64,000 nucleotides of DNA, from contig DASXVJ010000035.1 of NCBI GenBank assembly GCA_036504335.1, positions 1 to 64,000 of the forward strand, read 5' to 3'. Shown in pieces: positions 7,925-15,251 of this stretch. The position numbers and the translations under genes are program-made. Each line of letters opens with the position of its first letter. Position 1 is the stretch's first letter. A model generated the notes under the pieces. That model was not told the origin of the DNA and ran no database searches. It saw nothing but the letters and a program-made list of their open reading frames with translations. The DNA is from Fen-183 sp036504335. GTDB lineage: Bacteria; Acidobacteriota; Thermoanaerobaculia; UBA5066.

Positions 7925-8731
7925 TCATCCATGCGAGGGAGCCGGCGCCGCGGGCGCCGGGGCCTTTCCGAGGAGCCAATCCGCGAGGTTCTCGGCGAGG
8001 CGCCTGTTGCCGTCCTTCAGGAACTTGTTCTGGAAGAGGGCGTCGTCCCCGAACGCGACGACGCCGCCGCTGCCCTGCCGGCCCGCGACGACGACCGCGA
8101 AGCTCTGGACGGCGTCGCCCTTCTCGAGCTTGCCGTTGCGGTTGAGGTCGACCCACGCCGTCGGGCCCGTCACGGCGATCGCCTGCGCGTCCTTCGACGT
8201 CGGGAGCAGGGCCCAGGCGCCGTACACCGTGACCGAGTCCAGCCCCTTCGTGAGCGGATGGGTCCCGAAGCGGGTCACGCGGAAGTTGAGGGGATCGTTG
8301 CCCACGACACCCGCCTGTTCGCGGATCACGCCGTTCGAGACGGAGATCGCGAACTTGTGCAGGAGGTCGGCCACTGGCGCCTCGACGTGGATCATCACAG
8401 CGAGCCGGCCACCCTTCTCGACGAACGCGGCGATCGCCTCGATCTCCTCGGGCCGGACCTTGTCGAAGGGCCCCGAGACGACGAGGGCCTGGACGCCGTC
8501 CAGCACGGCCGGGGTGAGCGCTTTCCCGGCCCGGGTCTGGCCCCCTCGCGAGCGGACGACCGATGCGAAGGCCGAGAGGTCGAGCGGGCCCTTTCCGCCG
8601 ATCAGGAACCGCTGGCCGTGGCCCTGGTCGAAGAGGACGACGGGGCCGGCTGGCGGGACGCCCGGCGCCGCCAACCCCGCGGCCGCGAGGGCGACAAAAA
8701 AGGCGGCGAGACTCGCTCTCACGGCGGGCAT
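7925..8731 (-). CDS. Exported DUF4350 domain protein
   Basis: I chose ATG 8731 because it opens directly on a signal peptide (MPAVRASLAAFFVALAAAG), giving 268 residues; ATGs at 8776 and 8794 would add an unlikely Arg/Pro-rich leader. The body (VVLFDQGHGQRFLIG, LSAFASVVRSRGGQT, LDGVQALVVSGPF, AFVEKGGRLAVM) fits the DUF4350 / glutamine-amidotransferase-like fold, in which a disabled catalytic site usually serves binding. The ending GVVAFGDDALFQNKFL is typical of this group. Function is unknown. It is the first gene of the minus-strand operon that continues with the DsbA-like protein and the heme kinase. Confidence 0.65.
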   Translation of the reverse strand: MPAVRASLAAFFVALAAAGLAAPGVPPAGPVVLFDQGHGQRFLIGGKGPLDLSAFASVVRSRGGQTRAGKALTPAVLDGVQALVVSGPFDKVRPEEIEAIAAFVEKGGRLAVMIHVEAPVADLLHKFAISVSNGVIREQAGVVGNDPLNFRVTRFGTHPLTKGLDSVTVYGAWALLPTSKDAQAIAVTGPTAWVDLNRNGKLEKGDAVQSFAVVVAGRQGSGGVVAFGDDALFQNKFLKDGNRRLAENLADWLLGKAPAPAAPAPSHG

Positions 8732-8845
8732 GGTCCCACCCGTCCGGGGTCTCCGGAAGGGATTCAGGTTGCTCATGCCGCCGGACCCGCCCATCTCCTA
8801 GCATCCGCGTGGCCCGCCGGCGGGACCGGAGGGAAAGGAACCACC

Positions 8846-9592
8846 ATGTCCAAACCGATCGCCCTCGCCCTGTCCGGACTGGCCCTCGCGGCCGCCCTCG
8901 CGACCGGGGCCGCCCTCCCGGCCACGGAGACCAAGCCGGCGCCCTCGCACGCCGCGCCCGCCGCGCCGGCCGCGCCCCCGGAAGATCCGCTGAGCGTCAA
9001 GGGGACCGTCCTCGAGTCGATGGACGCGGGCGCCTACACGTACCTGAAGCTGAAGACCGGAGAGGGCGAAGTCTGGGCGGCCGTGGCCAAGACGAGCGTC
9101 AAGACGGGCACGGACGTGACGATCACCGGGATCTCGCGCATGGACGGCTTCGAGAGCAAGACGCTCGGGCGCACGTTCGACCGGATCTGGTTCGGGGCGC
9201 TCGCGGGCGACGCCGGGGCGATGGCGGCCCGGCACGCGGCCGCGTCCACGGCGCCGGCCGAAGGCGCGATCAAAGTCGCCAAAGCCGAGGGGCCCGACGG
9301 CCGGACGGTGGCCGAGGTCTGGACGGACCGCGCCGCGCTGAAGGGGAAGCCCGTCGCCGTGCGCGGCAAGGTCGTGAAGTTCAACGCCGGAATCATGGGC
9401 ACGAACTGGATCCACCTGCGCGACGGCTCGGGATCGCCCGCCGCGAAAGACAACGACCTCACCGTGACGACGGACGCCGTCGCGAAGGTGGGCGACGTCG
9501 TGACCGCGAGCGGCGCCGTGACCGTGGACAAGGACTTCGGCGCCGGGTATGCGTACGCGGTCATCCTGGAAGGCGCCAAGATCACGAAGTAG
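8846..9592 (+). CDS. Exported OB-fold (NrfJ-like) nucleotide-binding-type protein
   Basis: ATG 8846 follows GGGAAAGGAA and gives 248 residues with a Sec signal (ALALSGLALAAALATGAAL). Two OB-fold-like segments follow: about 45-110 (VKGTVLESMDAGAYTYLKL) and about 145-248 (KGKPVAVRGKVVKFNAGIMGTNWIHLRDG). Proteins of this form are called NrfJ or DNA-binding-protein-like and often sit beside multiheme cytochromes in Shewanella- and Geobacter-type genomes. It is transcribed divergently from the cytochrome-regulatory operon with about 115 bases between the starts, so both may share control. Ligand and exact role are unknown. Confidence 0.75.
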   Translation: MSKPIALALSGLALAAALATGAALPATETKPAPSHAAPAAPAAPPEDPLSVKGTVLESMDAGAYTYLKLKTGEGEVWAAVAKTSVKTGTDVTITGISRMDGFESKTLGRTFDRIWFGALAGDAGAMAARHAAASTAPAEGAIKVAKAEGPDGRTVAEVWTDRAALKGKPVAVRGKVVKFNAGIMGTNWIHLRDGSGSPAAKDNDLTVTTDAVAKVGDVVTASGAVTVDKDFGAGYAYAVILEGAKITK

Positions 9593-9599
9593 GGGGCCG

Positions 9600-10190
9600 A
9601 TGACGACGACCGAGCTCGCCCTCGGCGAACGCCTCGACGCGAGCGAGCCCTTCCGGTGCGCGGGCGAGAGGCTCGACCTGACGCTCCTCGACTTCTGGCG
9701 GTGGAGCGAGGCCGACCTGCTCGCGACCTCCACGCGGGCCCGGCTCGCCGAGTTCATCGTGGCGCGGCTTCTCGGTATCTGCACCGCCGGCCCGCGCTCG
9801 GACCGCTCGCCCGACCTCCGCACACCCGACGGGCTCGCCGTCCGCGTGAAGTCGGCGTCGTGCGTGACGTGCGAGAGCCGGCGCGACCACTCGAAGATCC
9901 ACTTCACGCCGCTGCCGTGGCGCGCGCCGCGCCGGGACCCCTCGTGCGCCGCGCCGCTGCCGCACGCGCGGGTCTACGTCTTCGCGCTGCTCGAGCGCCC
10001 GGAGCGGGCGGACGTGAACCCGCTCGACTTCGCGCAGTGGCGCTTCTTCGTCCCGCCCACGGCGGCGCTGGAGGCGAAGATGCGGCGCCAGAGGACGCTG
10101 TCGCTCGGCGCGCTCGAAGTGCTGTCCGGCGGCCCCGTTCCATCCGGCGGCCTCGCCGACGCCGTCCGCCGCGCGGCCGCCGGCGGCTGA
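9600..10190 (+). CDS. Restriction-endonuclease-like hypothetical protein
   Basis: ATG 9600 lies seven bases after the previous stop and gives 196 residues. No signal or membrane segment is seen. The central part, LAEFIVARLLGI then PDLRTPDGLAVRVKSAS (residues about 49-87), follows the layout of PD-(D/E)XK nucleases: a helix with Glu, then Asp, then a strand ending in x-V-K. The usual Glu of the E-x-K motif is replaced (VRVKS, residues 81-85), so catalysis may be altered or lost. The stretch ARVYVFALLERPERADVNPLDFAQWRFFV is typical of an uncharacterised family found beside small antitoxin-like regulators, and a broken higA follows here. The assignment rests on motif layout only. Confidence 0.6.
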   Translation: MTTTELALGERLDASEPFRCAGERLDLTLLDFWRWSEADLLATSTRARLAEFIVARLLGICTAGPRSDRSPDLRTPDGLAVRVKSASCVTCESRRDHSKIHFTPLPWRAPRRDPSCAAPLPHARVYVFALLERPERADVNPLDFAQWRFFVPPTAALEAKMRRQRTLSLGALEVLSGGPVPSGGLADAVRRAAAGG

Positions 10191-10204
10191 ACGCCCGCGA
10201 ACGG

Positions 10205-10458
10205 ATGAGGGGTTTCTCGTTCGGCAAGGCGACCGGCTGAGTCAGCGAGTCCTCGCCGAGCACCTGGGGTGCGACGTCAAGGTCGTGAACCGCATCGTCA
10301 ACGGCCGGTGCGCCGTGTCGGCCGAGATGGCGCTGCGGCTCGGGGCGGCCTTCCGGACGTCGCCCGACTTCTGGATGAACGCGCAGAAGGCCGTCGATCT
10401 CTATCGGGCCGCCGGGCACGTTCAGAGCCTGCCGAAACCTCTCCTGAAGGCGAGCTGA
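10205..10458 (+). pseudogene. higA: higA-type antitoxin, frameshifted
   Basis: From ATG 10205 the frame reads MRGFSFGKATG and then hits TGA at 10238-10240. One base added near 10236 would continue it as GLSQRVLAEHLG, the hallmark of HigA/VapI-type XRE antitoxins. The frame after the shift runs to TGA 10456-10458 and carries the rest of the family pattern: VNRIVNGRCAVSAEMALRL (helix-turn-helix) and TSPDFWMNAQKAVDLYRA. That second frame has no ATG or GTG at a suitable position. No HigB-like toxin is next to it. It is either a one-base deletion in the genome or a sequencing error; I favour a pseudogene. Confidence 0.75.
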
Positions 10459-10474
10459 ATCACCCGCCTCCTCC

Positions 10475-10501
10475 GGACGGACCTTCGGAGGCCGTCCTTT
10501 C
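10475..10501 (+). terminator. Intrinsic-type terminator after the higA remnant
   Basis: GGACGG (10475-10480) pairs with CCGTCC (10492-10497), followed by TTTC. The T tract is short, so termination may be weak. Confidence 0.5.
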
Positions 10502-10507
10502 AGATCT

Positions 10508-10548
10508 CCAAAACGAAAACGGGCGGCCCCCCGCGAGGAGAGCCGCCC
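10508..10548 (-). terminator. Intrinsic terminator of the OmpA-family gene
   Basis: Read on the minus strand, GGGCGGC (10548-10542) pairs with GCCGCCC (10527-10521), followed by GTTTTCGTTTTGG (10520-10508). It lies 26 bases past the OmpA stop codon. Strong stem and T-rich tail make this a convincing rho-independent terminator. Confidence 0.8.
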
Positions 10549-10573
10549 GGGATCCTGGGACGTCAGCCGGTCG

Positions 10574-11479
10574 CTACTCGGAAAGGATCAGAACTTCGAC
10601 GCGGCGGTTTTCGGCGCGGCCCTTGACAGTCTTGTTGTCCCCGACCGGCTTGGTGTCGCCGAAGCCGATGGCGTGAATCCGCGCGGGGTCGATCCCGCGC
10701 TTCACGAGCCGTTCCTTGACGGCCTCGGCCCGCTTCTCGGACAGGGTCTGGTTGTACGCCTTGGGGCCCGTGCTGTCCGTGTGGCCCTCGAGCTCGAACT
10801 TGGCGGTCGGGTACTTCTTGAGGAACTCGACGGCCTTCTCCACGTCGGCGTCGTCCGCCTTGAGCATGGTCGCCTTGTTGGTGGCGAAATTGGCGTGCAG
10901 CGTCAGGCGGTCGATGACCCTCGGAACGACGGTGACCGTCGCGGAGGCGTCGCGCATTCCGCCCTCGCCCTTCGCGAGGAGCTTGTAGGTCGTCGTCGCC
11001 TCGGGGCAGACCTTCTTCGAGCCGTTCAGGTCCACGGTTCCGACACCCTGGTCGAGCACGGCGGCGGCGGCGTTCGACGTCGTCCAGGAGAGCGTCGAGC
11101 ACCCACCCTGCTTGACCGAAGCCGGGTCCGCCGCGAACGTCATCGCGGGCGCGGCCGGGGGCGCCTTCACGACCGGGGGCGGCGGCGGCACGGGCTTGGG
11201 CGGGCACAGCGCCTTCGCGCGGGCCATCGACTCGTTCGCGAGCTCGATCGCCTTCTTCGTGTCGCACGGCGTGCAGACCGCGAAGGCGTCGTTCTTCAGC
11301 TTCTCGGCGGCGGCGAACAGCTCCGGGCAGTCCTTGTCCTTGCCGACCTTGCGGGCATCCGCGATGGCCTGGTCCGCGGCGGTCAGCTCCTTGGGAACTC
11401 CGCATCCCCCGAGAAAGCCCGCGGAGATAAGGACGGCTCCCGTCGCAAGCAGCGATCTGGAGATTCTGGTTTTCGTCAT
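10574..11479 (-). CDS. OmpA-family outer-membrane lipoprotein
   Basis: ATG 11479 is preceded by GGAG at six-base spacing and gives 301 residues. The signal ends in a lipobox (FLGGC), so it is likely lipid-anchored. Residues about 25-90 form a charged helical region, then a Pro-rich linker (PKPVPPPPP), then an Ig-like segment (ASVKQGGCSTLSWTTSNA), then a C-terminal OmpA peptidoglycan-binding domain (about 195-300) with FELEGHTDSTG, LSEKRAEAVKERLV and the Arg-rich ENRRVEV signature. It probably links the outer membrane to peptidoglycan. A terminator follows it, so it is probably a single-gene unit. The upstream frame runs in-frame into a transporter remnant, which I do not count as part of this gene. 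Confidence 0.9.
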   Translation of the reverse strand: MTKTRISRSLLATGAVLISAGFLGGCGVPKELTAADQAIADARKVGKDKDCPELFAAAEKLKNDAFAVCTPCDTKKAIELANESMARAKALCPPKPVPPPPPVVKAPPAAPAMTFAADPASVKQGGCSTLSWTTSNAAAAVLDQGVGTVDLNGSKKVCPEATTTYKLLAKGEGGMRDASATVTVVPRVIDRLTLHANFATNKATMLKADDADVEKAVEFLKKYPTAKFELEGHTDSTGPKAYNQTLSEKRAEAVKERLVKRGIDPARIHAIGFGDTKPVGDNKTVKGRAENRRVEVLILSE

Positions 11480-11574
11480 CGTGCGCTCCATTCTCCGTTT
11501 CGTTGAATTCCGGTGGAAAGCCGCGGTCACTCTATCAAGATAGTCCCTGCGCGCGATTCGCGCCGCCGGGAACG

Positions 11575-11839
11575 ACGCGCGGGCGAGGTAGTTGTACGTG
11601 TTCGAGATCCCGCCGACCGGGCACACGGCGAGGAGAAGCAGGCCCGCACGCGTCTCGTCGGGCATCGGCACGGCGGCGAGAACGGCGAGGGCGACGGGCG
11701 GCAGGAGGACGAGCGGGCCGAGAAGGCCCGCCGCGAGGACCCGCGGCCGGGACCGCACGCGCTCGAAGTCGGCCCGCGTGAGGTCCAGCCCCACGATCGT
11801 CATGACGAGAAATGTGACCGCCGGGACGCCGACGTTCAT
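11575..11839 (-). pseudogene. 5' fragment of a bile acid:sodium symporter (BASS) family gene
   Basis: From ATG 11839 the frame encodes about 85 residues of hydrophobic helices (MNVGVPAVTFLVMTIVGLD, then LLGPLVLLPPVALAVLAAVP, then LLLLAVCPVGGISNTYNYLA). These match the N-terminal third of BASS/acr3-like transporters, which are normally about 300 residues with ten helices. After NYLARA the similarity stops and the frame drifts, still open, into the OmpA upstream region. The rest of the transporter is absent, so this is a truncated remnant. The 93 bases between it and the OmpA start show no other gene. Confidence 0.6.
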
Positions 11840-11899
11840 CGCGAGCTTCTGCGTTCGCTCGATCGCAGTCGAAACTGCCCGCCGCGCTAACCTCCGCGC

Positions 11900-12607
11900 G
11901 TGGATCCGATCTCGGCGGCCCGGCCGTTCCTGCCCTTCTGGCTGCCCCTTCTCCCCCTGCTCGCGCTCCCCTTCGCCTTTCTTTCGGGGTGGCTCGCGCG
12001 CAAATCGACGCGTTTCGCGGCCGTGATGGCGTCGTCGGTCGCCGGCGCGCTGGTCGCGCACCTCGCCGGGCCGCTCTCGCTCGTCGGGCCGGGAGTGGCC
12101 GGCTTCCTCGGAGGCACGGCCGCCTTCGCGGGTTACGGACTCGGGAGAAGGCGGGCTCCCCCGCCTCCTCCCGGGACCCTCGCCGGCCGGGCCGCTCTCG
12201 TCGCCGCGTCCGTTCTGGTCCTCGTCGCGGTCGAGGTGGCCCGCCCGAGGGTCATGCCCGTCCTCTCCGCCCGGAGCCCTCTCGCCGCCGTGGCCTCGAC
12301 GGGCGGTGCGCCGGGGCCGCTGTCGGATCTCGCGCGCACGCGCGCCGCCGGAGGGAAGCCGGCCGCCGCCGTCGCCCTCTACCGCGCTGCGTTCGCGCTG
12401 GACGGGCGGCCCGGGCATCTCGCGAACGCCGCGTTCCTCGAGAACCGGCTGGCTCGCTGCGCCGAGGCGCGGGCTCTCGCGGACGAAGCCGGGCGCGCGG
12501 CGCAGCGCCCGGGCGTCTCGGAGCTGGACCGCCATCTCGCCGCCCGTGCCGCGGCCGTGGCCGCCCGCTGCGGAGCCGCGTCGGCCGCGGACGCAAAGCC
12601 GGACTGA
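11900..12607 (+). CDS. Membrane protein with TPR-like C terminus
   Basis: GTG 11900 gives 235 residues. At least three hydrophobic segments are seen: about 10-30 (FWLPLLPLLALPFAFLSGWL), 43-80, and 98-115 (LVAASVLVLVAVEVA). The soluble tail (about 140-235) is Ala/Arg-rich and helical, with a tetratricopeptide-like pattern (PAAAVALYRAAFALDGRPGHLANAAFLENRLA). I do not recognise a specific family. It is convergent with the carbonic anhydrase gene, five bases apart. Confidence 0.6.
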   Translation: MDPISAARPFLPFWLPLLPLLALPFAFLSGWLARKSTRFAAVMASSVAGALVAHLAGPLSLVGPGVAGFLGGTAAFAGYGLGRRRAPPPPPGTLAGRAALVAASVLVLVAVEVARPRVMPVLSARSPLAAVASTGGAPGPLSDLARTRAAGGKPAAAVALYRAAFALDGRPGHLANAAFLENRLARCAEARALADEAGRAAQRPGVSELDRHLAARAAAVAARCGAASAADAKPD

Positions 12608-12611
12608 GCCC

Positions 12612-13304
12612 CTAGAGCTTCTCCCAGAACTCCTCGTCGCTCTCGACGGACGCAAGGACGTGCCGCTCGTCGGGCGAGCCCATCTCGCCGGCTCCGAGAG
12701 GCACGAAGCGCCGCCCGGTCGCGTCGAGGCCCTTCACGTGGCCGCTCCCGATGTCGTAGACCCACCCGTAGATCTCCAGCTCGCCCTTCTCGACGAGCGG
12801 CCGCACGAACGGAAACGTGAGGAGGTTGCGGACCTGCGCGATCACGTTGTAGTCGACGACGTACTCGAGCATCTCCTCGTCCGACGCCCCCGGATGCGCT
12901 TCGAAGGCGGCGCGCCGCGCGAGATCCGCGTACGAGACCCATTGCTTGACCGCGGGCATGCCGTCGAGCCTCTCGGGGTGGAGGACACCCGTCATCGCGC
13001 CGCAGTTCGAGTGCCCGCAGAGGATGATGTCGCGGATGCCGAGGGCGACGAGCGCGTACTCGAGCGACGCCGTCGTCCCGCCGTAGGCCGACCCCGCGGG
13101 CGGGACGATGTTGCCCGCGTTGCGGATGATGAAGAGGTCGCCGGGCTCGGCCTGGAGCATCAGGTTCGGCACGACGCGGGAGTCCGAGCACGCGATGAAC
13201 ACGGCCTGCGGCGTCTGGTTCTTCGCGAGGCGCTCGAAGAGCTCCTTGTGGCGCGGATAGGCGATCCGCTGGAACAGCGTCAGTCCTTCGAGAACGTTCC
13301 TCAC
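12612..13304 (-). CDS. Beta-class carbonic anhydrase
   Basis: The enzyme interconverts CO2 and bicarbonate in the cytoplasm. The 230 residues, from GTG 13304, show the beta-class zinc site: CSDSR (Cys and the Asp-Arg dyad), then HSNCGAM with the His and second Cys ligands, plus the conserved RNAGNIV stretch. Length fits the family. The start lies four bases after the stop of the 6-phosphogluconate dehydrogenase gene, so they form an operon. That pairing is logical, since 6-phosphogluconate decarboxylation releases CO2. A second, unrelated alpha-class enzyme is encoded about 2 kb away. Confidence 0.95.
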   Translation of the reverse strand: MRNVLEGLTLFQRIAYPRHKELFERLAKNQTPQAVFIACSDSRVVPNLMLQAEPGDLFIIRNAGNIVPPAGSAYGGTTASLEYALVALGIRDIILCGHSNCGAMTGVLHPERLDGMPAVKQWVSYADLARRAAFEAHPGASDEEMLEYVVDYNVIAQVRNLLTFPFVRPLVEKGELEIYGWVYDIGSGHVKGLDATGRRFVPLGAGEMGSPDERHVLASVESDEEFWEKL

Positions 13305-13308
13305 GGCG

Positions 13309-14325
13309 TCACTTCGCCGGCTTCTCGTGATGGCCGCCGAACTGGAAGCGCATCGCCGAGAGCAGCTTGTTCTGGAAGTCCGCCTCGCCGCGCGAGCTGA
13401 AGCGCTCGTAGAGAGCGGCCGTGAGGACCTCGGCGGGCGTGCCCTCGTCGATCGCGGCCATGATCGTCCAGCGCCCCTCGCCCGAGTCCGAGACCCGCCC
13501 CGAGAAGCTCTCGAGGTCCGGAGACTCGAGAAGCGCGATGGCCGTCAGGTCGAGCAGCCACGACGCCACGACGCTACCGCGGCGCCAGACTTCGGCGATG
13601 TCCGCGAGGTTCATGTCGTACTGGTAGTGCGCGGGATCGCGGAGCGGCGTCGTCTCGGCGTCGGCCTCCCGGCGCGTCTTGCCCACGTTCGCGTTCCGGA
13701 GGATGTTGAGCCCTTCGGCGTAGGCGGCCATGAGCCCGTACTCGATCCCGTTGTGGACCATCTTGACGAAGTGGCCGGCGCCGTTCGGCCCGCAGTGGAG
13801 GTAGCCCTCCTCCGCGGTTCCCTTCGCCTTCTCGCGCCCCGGCGTCCTCGGGACGTCCCCCTTGCCGGGGGCCAGCCGCTCGAAGATCGGGTCGAGACGT
13901 TGCACGACGTCCGTCTCGCCGCCGATCATCATGCAGTAGCCCCGCTCGAGGCCCCACACGCCGCCGCTCGTCCCGACGTCCACGTAGTGGATTCCCCCGG
14001 CCGCAAGCTCCTTCGCGCGGCGGATGTCGTCGACGTAGTACGAGTTGCCGCCGTCGATCAGGACGTCGCCCTTCTCGAGGAGCGGCAGGAGCTCGGCGAT
14101 CGCCTTGTCGACGGCGGCCGCGGGGACCATCAGCCAGATCGCGCGCGGCGTCGCGAGCTTCCGGACGAAATCGGCGAGGGAGGAGGCGCCCACGGCCTTT
14201 TCCTCCGCGAGCCGGGCGACCGCCTCCGGCGTCCTGTCGAAGACGACGCAGTCGTGGCCGCCGCCGATCAGCCGGCGAACCATGTTCGCCCCCATCCGCC
14301 CGAGTCCGATCATTCCGAGTTGCAT
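13309..14325 (-). CDS. gnd: 6-phosphogluconate dehydrogenase (decarboxylating)
   Basis: The enzyme oxidises 6-phosphogluconate to ribulose 5-phosphate and CO2 in the pentose phosphate pathway. The 338 residues are those of the short NAD-type (YqeC/GndA-like) subgroup rather than the 470-residue enteric type. The N-terminal Rossmann motif is MIGLGRMGANMVRRL. The substrate loop is DVGTSGGVWGL and the catalytic Lys lies in GHFVKMVHNGIEYG. DRTPEAVARL after the second strand, without the Arg typical for NADP selectivity, fits NAD use, though this is only suggestive. ATG 14325 begins the N-terminal strand directly. Confidence 0.93.
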   Translation of the reverse strand: MQLGMIGLGRMGANMVRRLIGGGHDCVVFDRTPEAVARLAEEKAVGASSLADFVRKLATPRAIWLMVPAAAVDKAIAELLPLLEKGDVLIDGGNSYYVDDIRRAKELAAGGIHYVDVGTSGGVWGLERGYCMMIGGETDVVQRLDPIFERLAPGKGDVPRTPGREKAKGTAEEGYLHCGPNGAGHFVKMVHNGIEYGLMAAYAEGLNILRNANVGKTRREADAETTPLRDPAHYQYDMNLADIAEVWRRGSVVASWLLDLTAIALLESPDLESFSGRVSDSGEGRWTIMAAIDEGTPAEVLTAALYERFSSRGEADFQNKLLSAMRFQFGGHHEKPAK

Positions 14326-14364
14326 GGGTGCCTTTCCTTCACGAGCCCCCGCTCACGGACCAGG

Positions 14365-15192
14365 TCAGAACGCGAGGATCACGTACGCAAGCGGACCGCG
14401 GTACTTGTAATCGAACGCCACGTCCCCCTTGTCGCCCGTGTGCGAGAAGTTGATCGTCGTGGACTGGTACATCCCGCCGACGCCGACGTTCTGGCTGATG
14501 AACCAGTCGAGGCCTCCGCGGAAGTCCCACATCTCCCCATGATAGGAATTGACCGTTCCGGAGATGCCCTTGGCCGCGGCCTTCAGGAAGACGCGCGGGT
14601 AGAGGGCGTAGTTGAAGTACGCCTCGAGGGCCGGAATCGGCGCGACGGCGTTGCGTCGTTCGGTGCTTCCGAAGCTCGAGCTGGACCCCGAGATCTCGAA
14701 AGAGTTGAAGTAGACCGACGCGCCCAGGCCGAGGCCGAACTCGAGGTCGCCGTTGTTCACGAGAGCGTAGGAGTAATACAGTTCGCCGAGGTTGGTGCGC
14801 ATGCTGCTGTCGACCTGCGCTCCGACGTGGTACGTCGTGTCGCCCACGACGATGTCCTTTTCCAGCGCGTGCGAGGCCGAGCGGGACCAGCCGCGGTAGG
14901 CGAAGTCGAGGCGGCTGTGGCGGCCGAGCCGCAAATAACCGTCGGCCGCGAAGCTCGTTTTGCGGGGTTCCTGACCGAGGTCCTCGAGGTTGATCGACGT
15001 GCCGGCCGTCCCGGCGGAGCTCGCGAGGCTGAGCGTCGTGTCCAGGGTCTGGAAGAACCCGCCGAGGTCGATGCGGAAGCGCTCGTCCATCCCTCTCTGA
15101 TGCAGGTAGTACGCGTTACCCGGCTGGGCGAGTGCGGGGGCGGCGAGGAGTGCGACGGCCGCGGCACACAGACCACATCGAAACAGCTTCAT
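14365..15192 (-). CDS. Outer-membrane beta-barrel protein
   Basis: ATG 15192, preceded by GAGGGG, gives 275 residues with signal MKLFRCGLCAAAVALLAAPALA. The mature part alternates short amphipathic strands (RLDFAYRGWSRS, GELYYSYALVNN, LEFGLGLGASVYFNSFEI, EAYFNYALYPRVFLKAAA) and ends in Phe (YVILAF), the usual C-terminal signature of barrels inserted by the Bam machinery. No ligand-specific motif is seen. The barrel may have around ten to twelve strands. It follows gnd on the same strand but is separated by 39 bases and is probably its own unit or the head of the gnd unit. Confidence 0.75.
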   Translation of the reverse strand: MKLFRCGLCAAAVALLAAPALAQPGNAYYLHQRGMDERFRIDLGGFFQTLDTTLSLASSAGTAGTSINLEDLGQEPRKTSFAADGYLRLGRHSRLDFAYRGWSRSASHALEKDIVVGDTTYHVGAQVDSSMRTNLGELYYSYALVNNGDLEFGLGLGASVYFNSFEISGSSSSFGSTERRNAVAPIPALEAYFNYALYPRVFLKAAAKGISGTVNSYHGEMWDFRGGLDWFISQNVGVGGMYQSTTINFSHTGDKGDVAFDYKYRGPLAYVILAF

Positions 15193-15251
15193 GAGTCCCC
15201 TCACAGCCACAGTCTAGGTCCAAAACAACGGCGGGCACTCCGCAGGGGCCG

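Noticed and set aside
10574..12655. A single 693-codon gene from the BASS remnant through OmpA
   Set aside because: The OmpA lipoprotein has its own signal, ribosome site and terminator. The upstream part mixes a truncated transporter with antisense of the gene at 11900.
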